Assembly: GCF_013911965.1 (NCBI RefSeq)
Contig: NZ_JACESE010000006.1
Span: 62,001-126,000 of the forward strand
Length of the DNA stretch: 64,000 bases
Direction of reading: 5' to 3'
DNA from: Phenylobacterium sp.
Lineage (GTDB): Bacteria; Pseudomonadota; Alphaproteobacteria; Caulobacterales; Caulobacteraceae
The notes below the pieces were generated by a model. It made no database searches. It saw only the letters and a list, made by a program, of their open reading frames with translations, and was not told where the DNA came from. The position numbers and the translations under genes were made by a program. This document shows, piece after piece, positions 1-8,494 of the stretch; position 1 is the first letter of the stretch; every line of letters begins with the position of its first letter.

Positions 1-1533
1 GACGCCCGGGCCCGGATGGAGTCGGCCGACATCCTGCTGGAGACCTTGGCCCCGGGCTCGGTGGGCTTCCAGTGCGCCCAGCGCCTGGCCCAGGTGACCG
101 AGCGCATACCCGGCTATGACAACCTGATCCGGTTCGACCGCTCGGGACGCGTGGCCTGTGCGGCCGGCGACGTGCCGGCCGATCCGGGACGGCGGGAGCG
201 GCCCTGGTTCCAGCAGCTGCGGGCCGGCGAGGACCTCGTCATCACCCGCGATCCCGGCGCCGCCTATTCGGCGGAGCCGGCCCTGATGGCCGTGGTCCGG
301 GCGGAAACCGCCCGCGGCGACTTCGACGGCGCCCTGGCGGCGATCATTCCGCTCTCCAGCCTGCGGCCCGACCGGGCGGTGGCCCTGCCGCGGGGATCGG
401 AGGTGGCCCTGCTCGACGGCGAAGGGCGCTATCTGAGCATGACGAACGCCCAGGCTTTCGCGCCGCCCCCGCGCGACTGGCTGGAGCGGACGCGGGCGCA
501 GGGCTCCTTCGTCTGGTACGCGCGGGCCGGGGGCGAGCGACGGGTGCACATCGCCGCGCCGCTGGTGGGCGAAAGCCTCTTCGTGATGCTGTCGGCGCGC
601 TCTCCCGGCCTGTTCTCCTGGGCGCGGCTCAACCCGCTGACCGCGCTCGTCTTCCCGCTGCTCACCTTCGCCCTGGCCCTGCTCACCGTCTTCGTGGCGG
701 CCGAACGGGTGGTCGTGCGGTGGATCGTCTATCTGCAGCGCATCGCCGCCCTCTACGCCCGCGGCCGGCTCAGCGTCAGGCCGGTGCGCGCCGACGACAT
801 GCCCGCCGAGATCCGCGACCTGGCCGAGACGCTCGAGGACATGGCCGACGCCATCGTCGGCCGCGACGCCTCCCTGCGCGACTCCCTGGCGCAGAAGGAC
901 GGGCTGATGCGCGAGATCCACCACCGGGTGAAGAACAACCTGCAGGTCATCTCCAGCCTGCTGTCGATGCAGCAGCGGGCGCTCACCGACCCCGGCGCCC
1001 GGGCGGCCATGTCCGACACGCGGCAGCGCATCTCCGCCCTCGCCCTGGTCTATCGCGCCCTCTACCAGGGGCCGGACCTGAAACGCGTGGACCTGCGGCC
1101 CTTCCTCGAGGAGCTGACGGCGCAGCTGGTGGCCGGCGACGCGGCGCATGGGCCGGCGGTGCGGACGGAGCTGCACGCCGACGCCCTGGTCATCGATCCG
1201 GATCGCCTCGCGCCGCTCGCCCTCTTCGCCGTCGAGGCGATCACCAACGCCCAGAAGCACGCCTTCGCCGAGCGCGGCGGGCTGCTGAGCGTGAATTTCC
1301 AGGTGCAGGACGGCGAGGGAATCCTGGAGATTTCCGACGACGGTCAGCCCACCGACGAGGCGCTGAACGCCAGCGGGGTCGGCCGCACCCTGATGACGGC
1401 CTTCGCCCGGCAGCTTCGCGGCCGCAACGAGGTCCTCCGCAACGCCTCGGGAGGCATGACCGTGCGCCTCGTCTTCCCCATCCCCGCGTCGGAGCACGCC
1501 GCGCCGCACGCCGGGAACCAGGCCGCAGCCTGA
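1..1533 (+). CDS. phyK: PhyK-type HWE/HisKA_2 sensor histidine kinase (5' end outside window)
   Basis: The frame is open from base 1, so the N-terminus, probably with the first membrane helix, lies upstream. What is visible is an extracytoplasmic sensor region, one membrane helix (about 620-740), a short HAMP-like linker, and a HisKA_2 kinase core with the box EIHHRVKNNLQ. The phospho-accepting His is most likely codon 922-924. An HATPase region follows, with an SDDG motif near 1336. This family phosphorylates the anti-anti-sigma factor PhyR in the alphaproteobacterial general stress response. The identification rests on the domain order and on context: an entericidin with an EcfG promoter directly downstream, and chpT close by, as I recall for Caulobacter. 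A different HWE kinase remains possible. Confidence 0.7.
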   Translation, partial: DARARMESADILLETLAPGSVGFQCAQRLAQVTERIPGYDNLIRFDRSGRVACAAGDVPADPGRRERPWFQQLRAGEDLVITRDPGAAYSAEPALMAVVRAETARGDFDGALAAIIPLSSLRPDRAVALPRGSEVALLDGEGRYLSMTNAQAFAPPPRDWLERTRAQGSFVWYARAGGERRVHIAAPLVGESLFVMLSARSPGLFSWARLNPLTALVFPLLTFALALLTVFVAAERVVVRWIVYLQRIAALYARGRLSVRPVRADDMPAEIRDLAETLEDMADAIVGRDASLRDSLAQKDGLMREIHHRVKNNLQVISSLLSMQQRALTDPGARAAMSDTRQRISALALVYRALYQGPDLKRVDLRPFLEELTAQLVAGDAAHGPAVRTELHADALVIDPDRLAPLALFAVEAITNAQKHAFAERGGLLSVNFQVQDGEGILEISDDGQPTDEALNASGVGRTLMTAFARQLRGRNEVLRNASGGMTVRLVFPIPASEHAAPHAGNQAAA

Positions 1534-1538
1534 CCGTT
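1514..1538 (+). promoter_or_regulatory. EcfG (SigT) general-stress promoter for the entericidin gene
   Basis: GGAAC at 1514-1518 and CGTT at 1535-1538 are separated by exactly 16 bases, a perfect match to the EcfG -35/-10 pattern. It lies across the 3' end of the upstream kinase gene and about 35 bases before the entericidin start, so the lipoprotein can be induced separately under stress. Seen directly; the sigma-factor assignment is from family knowledge. Confidence 0.75.
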
Positions 1539-1572
1539 TGGCTGGCGACACCCCCAAGAGGAGATCAGGTGC

Positions 1573-1710
1573 ATGCGTAAGGTTCTCATCCTGGCGGCCA
1601 TGGCCGCCACCTTCGCCACGGCTGCGTGCAACACGGTCGCGGGCGCGGGCCAAGACGTGGAAGCCGCCGGCGAGGCCGTTCAGGACACCGCCCGCGACGT
1701 CGCCAACTAA
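1573..1710 (+). CDS. Entericidin-family small lipoprotein
   Basis: A 45-residue protein with a basic start (MRK), a short hydrophobic helix and a lipobox ending at Cys19 (ATAAC). The mature part, rich in Gly, Ala, Glu and Asp and ending in QDTARDVAN, is typical of entericidin A/B-like peptides. These are small envelope lipoproteins commonly induced by the general stress response in alphaproteobacteria. The Shine-Dalgarno AGGAG lies 11 bases before the ATG. It is preceded by an EcfG promoter and followed by a strong terminator, so it is a single-gene unit. Confidence 0.88.
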   Translation: MRKVLILAAMAATFATAACNTVAGAGQDVEAAGEAVQDTARDVAN

Positions 1711-1744
1711 GGCGCGCGTTTCGACGAAAACGGTCTCCGTTTCA

Positions 1745-1771
1745 CCCCGCCGGTCCGCCGGCGGGGTTTTT
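1745..1771 (+). terminator. Rho-independent terminator after the entericidin gene
   Basis: A perfect 9-bp stem, CCCCGCCGG (1745-1753) with CCGGCGGGG (1758-1766), has a 4-base loop and is followed by TTTTT. It lies 34 bases beyond the entericidin stop and before the convergent cheR. Confidence 0.9.
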
Positions 1772-1795
1772 CGTCGGCGCGACGCCGGTGAGGAT

Positions 1796-2614
1796 CTAGG
1801 CGGCCGCCCGCCGATGGCCCGTGAAGACGCCCGCGCCGACGCCGGGCTTCAGGGCCTCGGAAAGAAGGGTCGGATCCTCGCCCGCCGCGAACAGAACCGC
1901 GCCGCCGGGATTGAGGGCCGCGGCCAGGTTCTCCGCCACGCGGGCCCGGGCGGGTTCGATCATGCACTCGATGACGTGAGGGCAGAAGATCACGTCGAAG
2001 CCGCGCACCCGCGACAGGTCGCTGACCAGGTTCAGCCGACGCCAGCGGATATCCTGCCGCAGGCGGGGCGACAGCTCCCAGGTTTCCCCGGCCTTCTCGA
2101 AATGGCGGACCAGGCGCCGGATCGGCAGGCCGCGCTGAACCTCGAACTGGGTGTAGAGGCCGCTCTGGGCCTTCTCCAGCGCACGTTCCGACAGGTCCGA
2201 GGCGAAGAGTTCGAAGCGCGCCTCGGGGAAGCGATCGGCCAGTTCGTCCAGGAGCATGGCCAGGGAATAGACCTCCTGTCCCGATCCGCAGGCGGCGCTC
2301 CAGATACGGATGGGCTGGCCGGTCCGGCCCTTCGCCAGGGCCGGCAGGATCTCGTGCTCGAAGCGGTCGAAGAGCTCGCGGTCGCGGAAGAAGGCCGTCT
2401 CGTTCGGGGCCATGGCCTCGACCACCGCCCAGATCAGCCGGTCTTCCCGGCGGGTCCGCAGGGCGGCAACCAGATCCCCGATGTTGTCGAACCCCTCGCG
2501 CCGGGCCACCGGAGACAGCCTCGTCTCCAGCACATAGTCCTTCGCCGGATCGACGCGCTGGCCCGAGCGGGCGGCGCACAGTTGGGCGATCAGTTCGCGG
2601 TCCTCGGGCTTCAT
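1796..2614 (-). CDS. cheR: CheR-type protein methyltransferase
   Basis: A 272-residue protein with an N-terminal CheR helical domain (about 1-75, including MAPNETAFFRD) and a SAM-binding Rossmann domain with the glycine motif WSAACGSGQEVYSLAM. CheR methylates glutamates on chemoreceptors. One oddity: the usual FCRNVLIYF segment reads FCPHVIECM, so catalytic competence is uncertain. Its ATG overlaps the stop of the upstream response-regulator gene by 4 bases, so the two are translationally coupled. No receptor gene is nearby, so the target may lie elsewhere. Confidence 0.85.
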   Translation of the reverse strand: MKPEDRELIAQLCAARSGQRVDPAKDYVLETRLSPVARREGFDNIGDLVAALRTRREDRLIWAVVEAMAPNETAFFRDRELFDRFEHEILPALAKGRTGQPIRIWSAACGSGQEVYSLAMLLDELADRFPEARFELFASDLSERALEKAQSGLYTQFEVQRGLPIRRLVRHFEKAGETWELSPRLRQDIRWRRLNLVSDLSRVRGFDVIFCPHVIECMIEPARARVAENLAAALNPGGAVLFAAGEDPTLLSEALKPGVGAGVFTGHRRAAA

Positions 2615-2976
2615 GCCAGGCCCGCCTCGGCGAACTTCGAGGCGACGATCTCGCTGTCGAAAGGCTTCATGATGTACTCGTCGGCGCCGCTCTCCAGCGC
2701 CTCACGGATGGCCGGAATCTCGTTCTCCACGGTGCAGAAGACCACCTTGGGCGCCTCGCCCCCCGGTTCCTTGCGCAGGCGGCGCAGGAATTCGAGGCCG
2801 TTCATCACCGGCATGTTCCAGTCGAGCAGGACGACGTCGGGCATGCAGGTGCGGCACCAGGCGAGCGCCTCAGCGCCGTCGGCGGCCTCGGCCACGTCGA
2901 AGCCGAGATCTTCCAGGATGCGTCGCGCGACCTTGCGGATCACCCGGCTGTCGTCGACGACGAGGCACGTCCTCAC
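2611..2976 (-). CDS. CheY-like single-domain response regulator
   Basis: 121 residues forming one receiver domain. Acidic residues D8 and D9, phospho-acceptor D52 (LLDWNMPVMNG), T82 and K104 (MKPF) are all present, so it should be phosphorylated. There is no output domain. The start is GTG at 2976 with GGAG 7 bases upstream. It lies between chpT and cheR on the same strand. It could signal to the flagellar motor or to another partner; the sequence does not decide. Confidence 0.88.
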   Translation of the reverse strand: MRTCLVVDDSRVIRKVARRILEDLGFDVAEAADGAEALAWCRTCMPDVVLLDWNMPVMNGLEFLRRLRKEPGGEAPKVVFCTVENEIPAIREALESGADEYIMKPFDSEIVASKFAEAGLA

Positions 2977-3078
2977 AGGAACACTCCCAACCAGATCCCA
3001 GCCGTTTTCGCGTCTGGTTGGTTAAGGAGGGGTGCAGCTTCGCCCTTAATCGCCTCTTCGTGACCCCAGGTTGGGCGG

Positions 3079-3762
3079 TCAGGCCGGCAGGGTCGCGGCG
3101 AAGGTGACCTTCCCCTCCGCGCTCTCCACCAGGACCCGGCCGCCGGCCTCGGTGACGAACAGATGGACGTAGTAGGCCTGCACCCAGTGGCCATGCAGCA
3201 TGCCGTCGGGCAGAGGGCGGCCCAGAAGGCCGGCCTCCACCTCGGGCCGCAGGCGCGCCTTGGCCCCGACGGCCTCGGCGGCGATCACCGTGGCTGCGCC
3301 GTCGCTCACCGCCCGCACCTGCGCCTCCCCGCCCATGGGCAGGGCCGCGCCGGCCATCTGGGCGAGGTTGAGGATCGTGCGCGCCGACGGCTTGTCCAGG
3401 CTGGCCGGCTCCACCGTCCAGACCAGGTTGGCCCGCTGGTGGGCGAAGACGGCCTGGCTGAGCGTCTCGAGTTCGCGCGGGTCGAAGGTGTCGGCCGACG
3501 CCGAGGCTCCGAACGCCACCCGCGTGAAGGCGAGCAGGTCGGCGAGCTTCCGCCCGGAGGCCGCGATCAGGCCGATGGCGTCCTCGCGCATGTCCTGCGC
3601 GCCCTCGTCCTCCAGCAGGTCGAGGCCGGAGACGATGGCGCTGACCGGACTGATGAAGTCATGGCACATGCGCGCGGCCAGGAAGGCGGCGATCTGGGCC
3701 GTGCTGGTGAGGCTCTCTCCGGCCGGGGCCTCGGAAACGGGGGACGGTGCGGCGTCGCTCAT
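3079..3762 (-). CDS. chpT: Histidine phosphotransferase ChpT
   Basis: 227 residues. The dimerisation helix carries the phospho-His at H34 in ARMCHDFISPVSAIVSGLDL, a ChpT hallmark, and is followed by a degenerate HATPase-like domain without a usable ATP lid. ChpT passes phosphate from the hybrid kinase CckA to CtrA and CpdR, controlling the Caulobacter cell cycle. The upstream control protein DivL is encoded about 34 kb away in this window. The residues before the helix are low-complexity and vary in the family. Confidence 0.92.
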   Translation of the reverse strand: MSDAAPSPVSEAPAGESLTSTAQIAAFLAARMCHDFISPVSAIVSGLDLLEDEGAQDMREDAIGLIAASGRKLADLLAFTRVAFGASASADTFDPRELETLSQAVFAHQRANLVWTVEPASLDKPSARTILNLAQMAGAALPMGGEAQVRAVSDGAATVIAAEAVGAKARLRPEVEAGLLGRPLPDGMLHGHWVQAYYVHLFVTEAGGRVLVESAEGKVTFAATLPA

Positions 3763-3837
3763 GGCGCGCGAGAGTGGCGTGATTTGGCGCCGAGGTGAAC
3801 TGCCGAGCCCGGCGGGCTCATGCGGCGAGCGCGAACG

Positions 3838-4053
3838 CTAGACGTGCTTCTCGAAGGTCCAGGGCTCGTCCGGCGCCGGCACGGCGGGCGAACGCTCCGC
3901 GGCGGGCGCGTAGATCCCCTGGGCGTCGGCGGAGGCGGCGACCGAACGGCCGCCCAGTCCGACCATGAGATAGGTCGAAAACCCCGCGAAGAAGGCGAAG
4001 ACGGCCAACCACAGGAAGGGGCGGTAGAGGTCGCTAAGGCGTTCGGGCGTCAT
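3838..4053 (-). CDS. Small single-pass membrane protein, unknown function
   Basis: 71 residues with one clear transmembrane helix (about 13-34, FLWLAVFAFFAGFSTYLMVGL) and a short Pro/Ala-rich tail. GAGGAG precedes the ATG at a proper distance. I do not recognise the family. It sits just upstream of chpT on the same strand and faces the Fur-like operator region at 4128-4189, which may control it. Confidence 0.65.
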   Translation of the reverse strand: MTPERLSDLYRPFLWLAVFAFFAGFSTYLMVGLGGRSVAASADAQGIYAPAAERSPAVPAPDEPWTFEKHV

Positions 4054-4127
4054 GGCTTTCGGCTCCTCGTCGTGACAACCCCGGAGCGCTCGATTGGTTG
4101 CGGGCCCCCGACCGCCCGCCCGCTTTG

Positions 4128-4189
4128 TTGCGAGCCATTCTCATTCTCCGTTGCGCCGGGACCCGTGGGGTTATAAGAATGCCTCGCAA
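4128..4189. promoter_or_regulatory. Paired Fur-like operator (inverted 16-mers)
   Basis: TTGCGAGCCATTCTCA (4128-4143) is repeated in inverted orientation at 4174-4189, where the reverse complement reads TTGCGAGGCATTCTTA; 14 of 16 positions are identical. Each resembles a Fur 7-1-7 box (TGATAAT-N-ATTATCA). The second copy overlaps a TATAAG -10 element, which suits repression. The lead could serve either the minus-strand membrane protein or a plus-strand transcript. The repeat is seen directly; Fur binding is inferred. Confidence 0.5.
4151..4177 (+). promoter_or_regulatory. Candidate promoter within the Fur-like region
   Basis: TTGCGC (4151-4156) and TATAAG (4172-4177) are spaced 15 bases apart, slightly short, giving a predicted start near 4184. 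TTATAA is itself palindromic, so a minus-strand promoter is also possible. Confidence 0.4.
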
Positions 4190-4354
4190 TCTCGATTGCT
4201 CCCCCGCGGCGTCTCCCCAGCCGTCGCACGTCGTCCGGAGCGCCGTCCCTGTCCGCCCTCGGCCTGCGGCGGCGTCTCCGGACGTTTTCCCTTTGGCGTT
4301 CCTCCCCGCCAGGCCTCGCCCCGCTCCGGCCCCCGCCGGGCGGGGCGCTTTCTT
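4184..4354 (+). ncRNA. Candidate small RNA in a 380-base gap
   Basis: The gap 4054-4433 holds no convincing reading frame. Starting from the promoter above, the transcript would be about 170 bases. It would contain C-rich stretches (CTCCCCCGCGG, TCTCCCCAG, CCTCCCC) that could pair with Shine-Dalgarno sequences. It would also contain a long hairpin (CGTCCGGAG 4232-4240 with CTCCGGACG 4276-4284, then TTTT) and a second terminator hairpin at 4317-4354. It could instead be the leader of the downstream acyl-CoA dehydrogenase gene with an early terminator. I recognise no known RNA family. Confidence 0.3.
4317..4354 (+). terminator. Terminator-like hairpin before the acyl-CoA dehydrogenase
   Basis: CGCCCCGC (4317-4324) pairs with GCGGGGCG (4340-4347), with a nested GGC/GCC-rich loop, followed by CTTTCTT. 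It would end any plus-strand transcript started near 4184. Confidence 0.5.
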
Positions 4355-4433
4355 GTGCAGGGCGCCTGTAATCGCCCACGTTTTCGGTCCATAAGCGCGC
4401 GAACAAGAACGTCCGCCAAACAGGAGGCGCGCC

Positions 4434-5624
4434 ATGGCTCTCGACACCGGAGCGACCCAGAAGACCTTTCGCTGGGATGACCCCCTCGACCTCACCTCCC
4501 GCCTGTCCGAGGACGAGCGGATGGTCTGGGAATCGGCCAGGTCCTATGCGCGTGAAAAACTCCTGCCGCGCGTGGTCTCGGCCTTCGCCGAGGAGCGGTT
4601 CGACCGCGAGATCATGACGGAGATGGGCGCCCTGGGCTTCCTGGGGCCGACGGTCTCGGAGCAGTACGGCGGCGCCGGCGTGGGCCACGTGGCCTACGGC
4701 CTCATCGCCCGCGAGGTCGAGGCGATCGATTCCGGCTACCGCTCGGCGATGAGCGTGCAGTCCTCTCTGGTGATGTATCCGATCGAGGCCTTCGGCTCCG
4801 AGGAGCAGAAGCAGAAGTACCTGCCGGGCATGGCCCGCGGCGAGATCATCGGCTGCTTCGGCCTGACCGAGGCCGACGGCGGCTCCGATCCGGCCTCCAT
4901 GCGCACGAACGCCAAGAAGGTCGATGGCGGCTATGTGCTGAACGGCGCCAAGATGTGGATCACCAACAGCCCCATCTGCGACGTGGCGCTGGTCTGGGCC
5001 AAGCTGGACGGGGTGATCCGCGGCTTCCTGGTGGACCGCGGCTCCGAGGGCTTCGAGACGCCGAAGATCCAGAACAAGCTGTCGCTGCGCGCCTCGGTGA
5101 CCGGCGAGATCGCGCTCGCCGACGTGTTCGTGCCCGAAGACCAGATGCTGCCTGGCGTCACCGGCCTGCGGGGCCCCTTCTCATGCCTGAACAAGGCCCG
5201 CTACGGGATCGCCTGGGGCGCCATGGGCGCGGCCGAGTTCTGCCTGCACGCCAGCCGCGACTACGTCTCCAGCCGCACGGTGTTCGGCAAGCCGCTGGCC
5301 GCCCGCCAGCTGGTGCAGAAGAAGCTGGCCGACATGCAGACCGAGATCGCGCTGGGCTTCGAAGGCGCGCTCGCCCTCGGCCGGCTGATCGACCAGGGGG
5401 CGTGGGTCCCTGAAGCCATCAGCCTGATGAAGCGCAACAACTGCGGCAAGGCGCTGGCCATCGCCCGGGAGGCCCGCGACATCCACGGCGGCAACGGCAT
5501 CAGCGGCGAGTACCACGTCATGCGCCACGCCGCGAACCTGGAGACGGTCAACACCTACGAAGGCGCCCACGACGTCCACGCCCTCATCCTGGGCCGCGCC
5601 ATCACCGGCGAGAACGCCTTCTAG
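4434..5624 (+). CDS. gcdH: Glutaryl-CoA dehydrogenase
   Basis: 396 residues, full-length acyl-CoA dehydrogenase fold with N-terminal helical, middle beta and C-terminal helical domains. Features typical of the glutaryl-CoA branch are [28 protein letters not shown] and [20 protein letters not shown]. The catalytic base is probably E376 in TYEGAHD. It oxidises and decarboxylates glutaryl-CoA to crotonyl-CoA in lysine and tryptophan breakdown, passing electrons to ETF. CAGGAGG lies just before the ATG. Confidence 0.92.
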   Translation: MALDTGATQKTFRWDDPLDLTSRLSEDERMVWESARSYAREKLLPRVVSAFAEERFDREIMTEMGALGFLGPTVSEQYGGAGVGHVAYGLIAREVEAIDSGYRSAMSVQSSLVMYPIEAFGSEEQKQKYLPGMARGEIIGCFGLTEADGGSDPASMRTNAKKVDGGYVLNGAKMWITNSPICDVALVWAKLDGVIRGFLVDRGSEGFETPKIQNKLSLRASVTGEIALADVFVPEDQMLPGVTGLRGPFSCLNKARYGIAWGAMGAAEFCLHASRDYVSSRTVFGKPLAARQLVQKKLADMQTEIALGFEGALALGRLIDQGAWVPEAISLMKRNNCGKALAIAREARDIHGGNGISGEYHVMRHAANLETVNTYEGAHDVHALILGRAITGENAF

Positions 5625-5634
5625 TGGAGCGGGC

Positions 5635-5653
5635 CGGCGGCCTCGCGCCGCCG
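5635..5653 (+). terminator. GC-rich hairpin after gcdH
   Basis: CGGCGGC (5635-5641) and GCCGCCG (5647-5653) form a perfect 7-bp stem right after the gcdH stop. No T-run follows, so termination is uncertain. Confidence 0.35.
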
Positions 5654-5731
5654 AACCTTGCGTTTACGCTTGTCTGATACCCCCGTTCGGAAAGACGCGG
5701 CGATGAACCGCGTCGATCCGGGGGAATCTGA

Positions 5732-8419
5732 ATGGCGGATTCGGGCGGGCTCTCGGGCCAGCTGTCCATAGACTGGATGTTCCGGCAGAGCTGCGAGCTG
5801 ATGCTGGCGGCGGATCCGGCGGGCCGGTTCGCCCTGCTCAACCCCGCCTGGGAAGCCGCCACGGGATGGGCCGTCGCCGAGCTGATCGGCCGCCCCGTCG
5901 CCGAGCTCATCCACCCGGACGACATGGACGACTTCGGCGCCCATGTGGAGCGCCTGCTCACCCGACAGATCAGCGAGAACCTCTGCCGCGTCCTCATGAA
6001 GGACGGATCCTGGCGCTGGTTCTCCGGCCGCGCGCAGCTGACCGACGACGGCCACATCATCGGCGTGCTGCGCGACGCCACCGACGACCACGCCCGTCAG
6101 ATCGAGCTGCAGGAGGCGCGCCGGACGCGCCTGCTCCTGTCCGAAGCCGCCGGCATCGGCGCCTGGAGCTACGAACCCCACGAGCGGGCCGTGGTCTGGT
6201 CGGAGGAGATCCTGGCCATCACCGGCTACGCCCCGAGGGAGATCAGCCGGCCGGAGGACTTCTTCGCCGTCCTGCATCCCGACGAACGCGGGCTGGTGGA
6301 GACGGCCTTCGCCCGCGGCGTCGAGGAAGGGCTCGCCCAGAGCCTGGAACACCGGATGCGGACCCGCGACGGCCGCTGGGCGACCTGGCGCGCCACCTTC
6401 CATTGCGAGCCGCGGCCCGGGGGCCGCTTCGCGCTCAAGGGCATTTCCCAGGACGTGACGGAACTGGTCGCGGCGCGCGACATGGCCCGCGCCAGCGAGC
6501 GGCAGATGGCGCTGCTGGTGGAGAACGCCCCGTTTGCGGTGGCCATGTTCGACCGCGAGATGCGCTACCTGGTGGTGAGCCCGCGCTGGCGGGAGATCTT
6601 CAAGCTGGGCGGGCGCGAACACATCGGTCTGCCGCTTCGCCAGGTCTTCCCCGGCATGCCGCGACGCTTCCGCGAGGCCGAGCACCGCGTCCTGCAGGGC
6701 GAGGTGGTCAGCCGGTCCGAAGACCGCTTCACCGACAGCCAGGGCCAGGACCACTGGGTGCGCTGGGAAGCGCGCCCCTGGCACGACGGCGACGGCCGGG
6801 TCGCCGGCATGGTGGCCTATCTGGACGACATTTCTAGCCTGACGCGGGCGCGGGAGGCGGCGCGGGCCAACGCCCGGCGGCTGAAGGTGTCGCTGGCCGC
6901 CGCCGACGCCGGCGTCTACGAGATCGACCACGTCGCCAAGACCTTCTGGGCCTCGCCGGAGTTCAAGAAGCTCTTCGGGGCCAACCGGGCCAGCTACGAC
7001 GACGCCCTCCATCTGGCCTTTCCGCGCTTCCATCCGGACGATCTGCCGACCGTCCGCCAGGCCTTCCGCGACATCCAGACCGGGGCGCGCACCTCCGGCG
7101 AGGCCTTCGAGGCCCGCGTGCTGCGCCCGGACGGCCAGGCCCGCTGGGTGCGGGTGTTCCACCACCTGCAGAAGGACCCGCAAGGCCGCTGGCTGAAAGG
7201 CGTCGGGCTCGTCCACGACTTCGACGAACGCAAGCGACAGGAGCTCGCCCTCATCGAGGCCGAACGCGCCGCCCAGGCGGCCGCCGAGGCCAAGGCCCAG
7301 TTCCTGGCCAATATGAGCCATGAGATCCGCACGCCGATGAACGGCGTGCTGGGCGTGCTGCACCTGCTGAAGTCCGAAACCCTGTCGGACGACGGACGGC
7401 GGCTGCTGGACGAGGCGCTCTCCTGCGGCCACATGCTGGCCGAGCTGCTCAACGACGTGATCGACTTCTCCAAGATCGAGGCCGGGCGTCTGGAGCTCGC
7501 CTACGAACCCCTCGAACCCCGCGCGCTGGTGGAGAGCGTGATCAGCCTGCTGGCGCCGCAGGCGGCCGAACGGGGCCTGCAGCTGCGCGCCGAGCTTCCC
7601 GCCGATCTCGGCTGGATCCGCGGCGAGCCCACCCGGTTGCGCCAGGCCTTGTTCAACCTGGTCGGCAACGCCGTGAAGTTCACCCTGCAGGGCCACGTCG
7701 TGGTGCGGGTCCGCAGCGTCGACGGACCCGCGGGGCCGCGCCTGCGGTTCGAGGTGGAGGACACCGGAGTGGGCATCCCCGCCGAGGTGCAGCCGCGCAT
7801 CTTCCAGCGGTTCGATCAGGGCGACGCCTCGACCACCCGCCGCTTCGGGGGATCGGGTCTTGGCCTGGCCATCACCGAGCGGCTGGCGCAGATGATGGGC
7901 GGCGCGGTCGGCTTCACCTCCCTCCAGGGGAAGGGCTCGACCTTCTGGCTGGAAGTGGCCGCCGAGCCGGCTCAGGCGCCGGAACGCGCAGCCGACGTCC
8001 TGCCCGACCTTCTCTCGGGGGTGCGGGTCCTGGTGGTGGAGGACAACCCGACCAATCGGCTGATCGCCACCAAGCTGCTCGAGAAGCTGGGCGCCAGCGT
8101 GGAGACCGCCAGCGACGGCTATCTGGGCGTCGAGGCCGCCGCGCGACAGGCCTTCGACCTCATCCTGATGGACGTGCAGATGCCGGGCATCGACGGCCTG
8201 GAGGCCGCACGGCGCATCCGCGCCCTGCCCGCGCCGGCGTCGGCCACCCCGATCGTGGCCCTGACCGCCAATGTCATGGCCCATCAACGCCGCGCCTATC
8301 TCGAGGCCGGCATGGACGGGGTGGTCGGAAAGCCGATATCGCCCGCCGCCCTGCTGGCCGAGATCGCCCGGTTGGGAGACCCCGCGGCCGCCGCCTCGGA
8401 CGGCGTCGCCGCCGCCTGA
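5732..8419 (+). CDS. Hybrid sensor histidine kinase with four PAS domains
   Basis: 895 residues without obvious membrane helices, so probably cytoplasmic. It has four PAS-like units (about 10-120, 135-245, 258-375 and 385-505), a HisKA domain with H530 in FLANMSHEIRTPMNGVLG, an HATPase domain with DTGVGIP and GGSGLGLAI motifs, and a C-terminal receiver with phospho-acceptor D814 (LILMDVQMPGIDG). All key phosphorelay residues are present. The input signal cannot be read from the sequence. No cognate phosphotransferase or regulator is adjacent; ChpT-like or other HPt partners are possible. Confidence 0.9.
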   Translation: MADSGGLSGQLSIDWMFRQSCELMLAADPAGRFALLNPAWEAATGWAVAELIGRPVAELIHPDDMDDFGAHVERLLTRQISENLCRVLMKDGSWRWFSGRAQLTDDGHIIGVLRDATDDHARQIELQEARRTRLLLSEAAGIGAWSYEPHERAVVWSEEILAITGYAPREISRPEDFFAVLHPDERGLVETAFARGVEEGLAQSLEHRMRTRDGRWATWRATFHCEPRPGGRFALKGISQDVTELVAARDMARASERQMALLVENAPFAVAMFDREMRYLVVSPRWREIFKLGGREHIGLPLRQVFPGMPRRFREAEHRVLQGEVVSRSEDRFTDSQGQDHWVRWEARPWHDGDGRVAGMVAYLDDISSLTRAREAARANARRLKVSLAAADAGVYEIDHVAKTFWASPEFKKLFGANRASYDDALHLAFPRFHPDDLPTVRQAFRDIQTGARTSGEAFEARVLRPDGQARWVRVFHHLQKDPQGRWLKGVGLVHDFDERKRQELALIEAERAAQAAAEAKAQFLANMSHEIRTPMNGVLGVLHLLKSETLSDDGRRLLDEALSCGHMLAELLNDVIDFSKIEAGRLELAYEPLEPRALVESVISLLAPQAAERGLQLRAELPADLGWIRGEPTRLRQALFNLVGNAVKFTLQGHVVVRVRSVDGPAGPRLRFEVEDTGVGIPAEVQPRIFQRFDQGDASTTRRFGGSGLGLAITERLAQMMGGAVGFTSLQGKGSTFWLEVAAEPAQAPERAADVLPDLLSGVRVLVVEDNPTNRLIATKLLEKLGASVETASDGYLGVEAAARQAFDLILMDVQMPGIDGLEAARRIRALPAPASATPIVALTANVMAHQRRAYLEAGMDGVVGKPISPAALLAEIARLGDPAAAASDGVAAA

Positions 8420-8494
8420 GATCGGGCCTTCTTCCGCCGCCTCGCCGACCGGTGTTACAGCTTGCCCCAACGAACAAGGGGGAGGGGCGAATCG

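Noticed and set aside
4098-4394. 98-codon plus-strand frame in the 4.05-4.43 kb gap
   Set aside because: Pro/Arg/Ala-rich, no ribosome-binding site, and it crosses the operator, promoter and both hairpins.
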